Source of the DNA: JBBRNH01 sp038230415
GTDB lineage: Bacteria > Bacteroidota > Bacteroidia > Cytophagales > Spirosomataceae
Length of the DNA stretch: 52,048 bases
NCBI GenBank assembly: GCA_038230415.1
Contig: JBBRNH010000033.1
Location: 1-52,048 of the forward strand
Direction of reading: 5' to 3'
Positions 49,556 through 52,048 of this stretch are shown here, piece by piece; the stretch's first letter is position 1; every line of letters begins with the position of its first letter. Both the position numbers and the translations under genes were made by a program. The notes under the pieces were generated by a model, which saw only the letters and a program-made list of their open reading frames with translations, searched no databases and was not told the origin of the DNA.

Positions 49556-50185
49556 TTATGCATCGTCGTGGAGGGCGTATTCGTTGAGCAGTTGTTTTCG
49601 TAACGTATTCAGGCACCGGGTGCGTTTCAGGCGGGTGTAGCCATCGCTCAGGCCGAGCATATTGGCAACCGTTTTTGAGGAATGCCGGGCGAGGTAAAAA
49701 TTCTCGATCAACTCCCGGCAAGGGGGTTCTAAGCGGCTCAGGGCCGTTTCGACCCGTTGCAGCCAGATTTCTTTTTCTTCGGCGCGGGCGGTGCCTTCGG
49801 CCAGTAAATCACCGTACAGCGCTAAGGCGGCTGATTGTTCGGGGTCGGTACTGTCGGTAATTTGCAGGCTGCTCATGCTCCGTTCGTGGCGGTATTTGCG
49901 CCAGCGATCCACGCACTTTTTCCAGAATAAACTCCGAACATACTGCTCGATGGGAACGCCCTGGTAGGTGAATTTGCCGGTTCGGAGCTGCACCAGAAAC
50001 GTTACCATCGTGTCTTGCAGCACATCAGACAGGTCATCATCGGGGAGCTTGGTGCGGGGTCGGGCATAAGTCATACAAACACGCTCACAACGAACGTAGA
50101 GCCAGCGAAAAGCCGCGTCGTCGTTGTTGCGGAGTTGTTCGAGCAGGTAGAACGGGTTGCTGAAATCAGGGCAAAAATCGGTCAT
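49556..50185 (-). CDS. Sigma-70 family RNA polymerase sigma factor
   Basis: A 209-residue sigma factor. Region 2 spans LLEQLRNNDDAAFRWLYVRCERVCMTYA to DDDLSDVLQDTMVTFLVQLRTG, with the polymerase-core helix and -10 helix. Region 4 at the C-terminus has LEPPCRELIENFYLARHSSKTVANMLGLSDGYTRLKRTRCLNTL, a helix-turn-helix. It is longer than a minimal ECF factor because of an insertion between the regions (about 100-140). The ATG at 50183-50185 is chosen. It is divergent from the sialate-esterase-like gene and followed by the small partner gene. Confidence 0.88.
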   Translation of the reverse strand: MTDFCPDFSNPFYLLEQLRNNDDAAFRWLYVRCERVCMTYARPRTKLPDDDLSDVLQDTMVTFLVQLRTGKFTYQGVPIEQYVRSLFWKKCVDRWRKYRHERSMSSLQITDSTDPEQSAALALYGDLLAEGTARAEEKEIWLQRVETALSRLEPPCRELIENFYLARHSSKTVANMLGLSDGYTRLKRTRCLNTLRKQLLNEYALHDDA

Positions 50186-50311
50186 TAGGTACGGCAGGCA
50201 AAGTAAAGTAAAAACAAAAGTACACATTTGCGATAGACTATTAAGGTTTTTTTGGGCGATGCTGATAACATTTGCTCAGTCAGTGCGATAGGAAATAAAC
50301 CTAACGTAACT

Positions 50312-52048
50312 ATGATTGATCAGACTATTGCCGTTGGCTATTTGCCGCAATCCGTTTTTTGCCGAAATCTCCGTCGGAATTTCATCCTGCTTCTAACCTT
50401 TTTTTGTACGGTTGTTGCCGGCAATACCCAAGCGCAACTGAGCGTCACCCAGCCTACGTCGCGCATTGTGTTTCAGCGCAATACCGGCAATCAGGCCAAT
50501 GTGCCGGTGGCGGGCCGCTGCCCCGGCAATGCCACCTCGGTTCAGGCCCGGATGGTGGCCCGGCAGGGGGGCAGCACCACCGGCTGGCAAACCATAGACA
50601 GCAATCCGCAGGGCGGCAGTTTCCGGGGTCTGCTCAATGGCGTGTCGGGCGGCTGGTATAATGCCGAAATCAAAGCGTTCAGCAACGGGGCCGAAATTGG
50701 TTCGGCAACCGTTGAGCGCGTGGGCGTGGGCGAGGTGTTCGTCACTGCCGGGCAATCCAATTCATACGGGTCAAACTGGCCGCAGGGACAGGCCAGCGAC
50801 GACCGTGTATCCATTGCCAACTACTGGGGGGGCGATGCCGGGGTAGTGTATGAACCGAATTTGCCGCTGACATTTTCTCACGCCGACCTAAACGCGGGTG
50901 GCACGGTGGGCATGGCTCCCGGCGCACCGCTGTTTGTGTGGGGCGCGTTGGGCGACCGGCTTGTGGCCCGGCTCGGCGTGCCGGTGTTGTTTTTAGGCGC
51001 GTCGTATCCCGGCACCAACTCGGCTTCGTGGGCGCAGTCGGCGGGCGGCACCGAAAACGTGAATGGATACAGCCGCAATTCGCCCTACAAAATGCTGGGA
51101 ACAGCTATTTTGCACTACCTCAAACGTACCGGCGTTCGGGCCGTGCTGTGGCATCAGGGCGAAGCCGACAACAACGTAACGTCGGCCAGCACCTACGTGA
51201 GCAACCTCAACACGGTCATCAACAAATCACGGTCGCAGTTGGGCTTTGGCAGTTTGGGTTGGGTTATAGCAAGAGTGTCGTATATGCCCGCTGCTGCCGG
51301 TCAAGCATACAGTAACCACGAGACCGACCCAAACATCATCTCGGCCCAAAACACGCTGGCGGGTCAGAGCAACAACTGGGCCGGGCCAGCAACCGACAAC
51401 ATGATCTATCCGTCGTATCGGCGGGCCGACCCGCTCCACGTGCATTTAGACGGTGACGATTGCGGGGCGCTGGCCGATGCCTGGAGCCAATCGCTGTCGA
51501 ACTCGTTTTTCAGTAATGTGCAGCCCGCCCAGCCCAATCAGATGGCCCTGATTACGACTGGCTACGTGTTTCCGTTCTCGGCGGGGGCGGGGCAGTCGGT
51601 CGAGGTGCCGTATCTGTCGAACGCGCCCACGCAGGGCAACAACCAGTATCAGGTGGATATACTGTCGGAAGGCGGCACGTATTTAGCAACGGTCGGTACG
51701 GGCAACGGCAACCCAATATCGGTCAGCATCCCAGGCTGGGCCAACGGACGCTATCGGTTTCGGGTGAGTTCAACGGCTCCGGCCATAACGGGCGAACCCG
51801 GCGAGGTGATTACCGTGAACGGGACCGGCTCCGGCACCCCGACTGGTACGCCCACGACACCCGTAACGCCCACCACGCCCACCACGCCGACCACACCAAC
51901 GACGGGTAGTTTCCAGATTCTGGCTCCGACCTACAATTGCTCAACGGGGGCGTTTGTGTTTCAGTCAACGGCTCCGGCGGGCAGTGCCACATTCTGGGGG
52001 CCGGGCCTGACGGGGGCAACTACCAACCCGAATCTGACCATAAAACCC
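50312..52048 (+). CDS. Secreted sialate O-acetylesterase-like SGNH hydrolase (3' cut by window edge)
   Basis: The frame runs from the ATG at 50312 for 579 codons to the window end without a stop. A signal peptide (FILLLTFFCTVVAGNTQAQ) is followed by a short beta region. The SGNH hydrolase then has block I VTAGQSNSYG with the nucleophilic Ser, a WHQGEADNN block and DPLHVHLDG with the catalytic His, matching the sialate O-acetylesterase (SASA) group. A beta domain and a linker of repeated Thr-Pro units (TPTTPTTPTTP) follow, then the start of an Ig-like repeat domain resembling those in the 34.5-38.4 kb protein. A C-terminal sorting domain is expected beyond the window. It would deacetylate glycans at the surface. 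Confidence 0.88.
   Translation, partial: MIDQTIAVGYLPQSVFCRNLRRNFILLLTFFCTVVAGNTQAQLSVTQPTSRIVFQRNTGNQANVPVAGRCPGNATSVQARMVARQGGSTTGWQTIDSNPQGGSFRGLLNGVSGGWYNAEIKAFSNGAEIGSATVERVGVGEVFVTAGQSNSYGSNWPQGQASDDRVSIANYWGGDAGVVYEPNLPLTFSHADLNAGGTVGMAPGAPLFVWGALGDRLVARLGVPVLFLGASYPGTNSASWAQSAGGTENVNGYSRNSPYKMLGTAILHYLKRTGVRAVLWHQGEADNNVTSASTYVSNLNTVINKSRSQLGFGSLGWVIARVSYMPAAAGQAYSNHETDPNIISAQNTLAGQSNNWAGPATDNMIYPSYRRADPLHVHLDGDDCGALADAWSQSLSNSFFSNVQPAQPNQMALITTGYVFPFSAGAGQSVEVPYLSNAPTQGNNQYQVDILSEGGTYLATVGTGNGNPISVSIPGWANGRYRFRVSSTAPAITGEPGEVITVNGTGSGTPTGTPTTPVTPTTPTTPTTPTTGSFQILAPTYNCSTGAFVFQSTAPAGSATFWGPGLTGATTNPNLTIKP

Overview
The window looks like a chromosomal segment of a Bacteroidota bacterium, most likely Cytophagales and close to Spirosoma. 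Evidence: a secreted 1,305-residue protein with a type IX secretion C-terminal sorting domain, lineage-typical proteins (DUF3127, DUF2480, a BatE-like TPR/SH3 protein), promoters of the TTTG-N19/20-TAnnTTTG kind, few Shine-Dalgarno sequences, and a moderately high GC backbone. One AT-rich block (about 26.6-30.4 kb) stands out as foreign.

Layout. 0-3.7 kb: the end of a membrane protein, an aminotransferase, a flavin monooxygenase and a PD-(D/E)XK-like protein. 3.8-11.5 kb: a signalling and stress cluster with an NtrC-type regulator, two single-domain receivers, small membrane/YtxH stress proteins, a region-2-only sigma-like protein, a BLUF blue-light sensor, a receiver-Crp regulator and a soluble histidine kinase. 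11.9-17.8 kb: a structured RNA ending in a terminator, followed by a five-gene operon (OmpR regulator, histidine kinase, GH20 hexosaminidase, small membrane protein, secreted amidohydrolase). 17.9-26 kb: a LytTR/LytS pair, BatE-like protein, tRNA-Lys, DUF3127, tRNA-Leu, a lipoprotein subtilase, XerD, DUF2480, superoxide dismutase and TadA.

26.4-34.4 kb is a defence island. Its core is a retron: a reverse transcriptase with retron hallmarks (NAxxH, YADD, VTG), preceded by a non-coding RNA whose ends are complementary (a1/a2). It is followed by three genes joined by 4-base ATGA overlaps. These encode a degenerate histidine-kinase-like protein, a degenerate receiver-like protein, and a 679-residue protein with an intact receiver domain and a C-terminal Rx6H (HEPN-like) motif. 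This retron with phosphorelay-like partners is the best candidate for an undescribed system. A RecD-like helicase, a WYL regulator and a truncated GMC oxidoreductase flank it.

34.5-52 kb: the large sorted adhesin-like protein, a saccharopine dehydrogenase family enzyme, a restriction-modification pair (amino-methyltransferase plus NotI-like nuclease), MetG, a nucleotidyltransferase, cyclophilin, a DUF433/DUF5615 toxin-antitoxin pair joined to a RlaP-type nucleotidyltransferase, a Tat-exported Gfo/Idh oxidoreductase, a broken beta-helix surface protein, a sigma factor with a small partner, and a secreted sialate-esterase-like enzyme cut by the window end. Long inverted repeats sit at many gene ends, several overlapping the stop codons of convergent genes.
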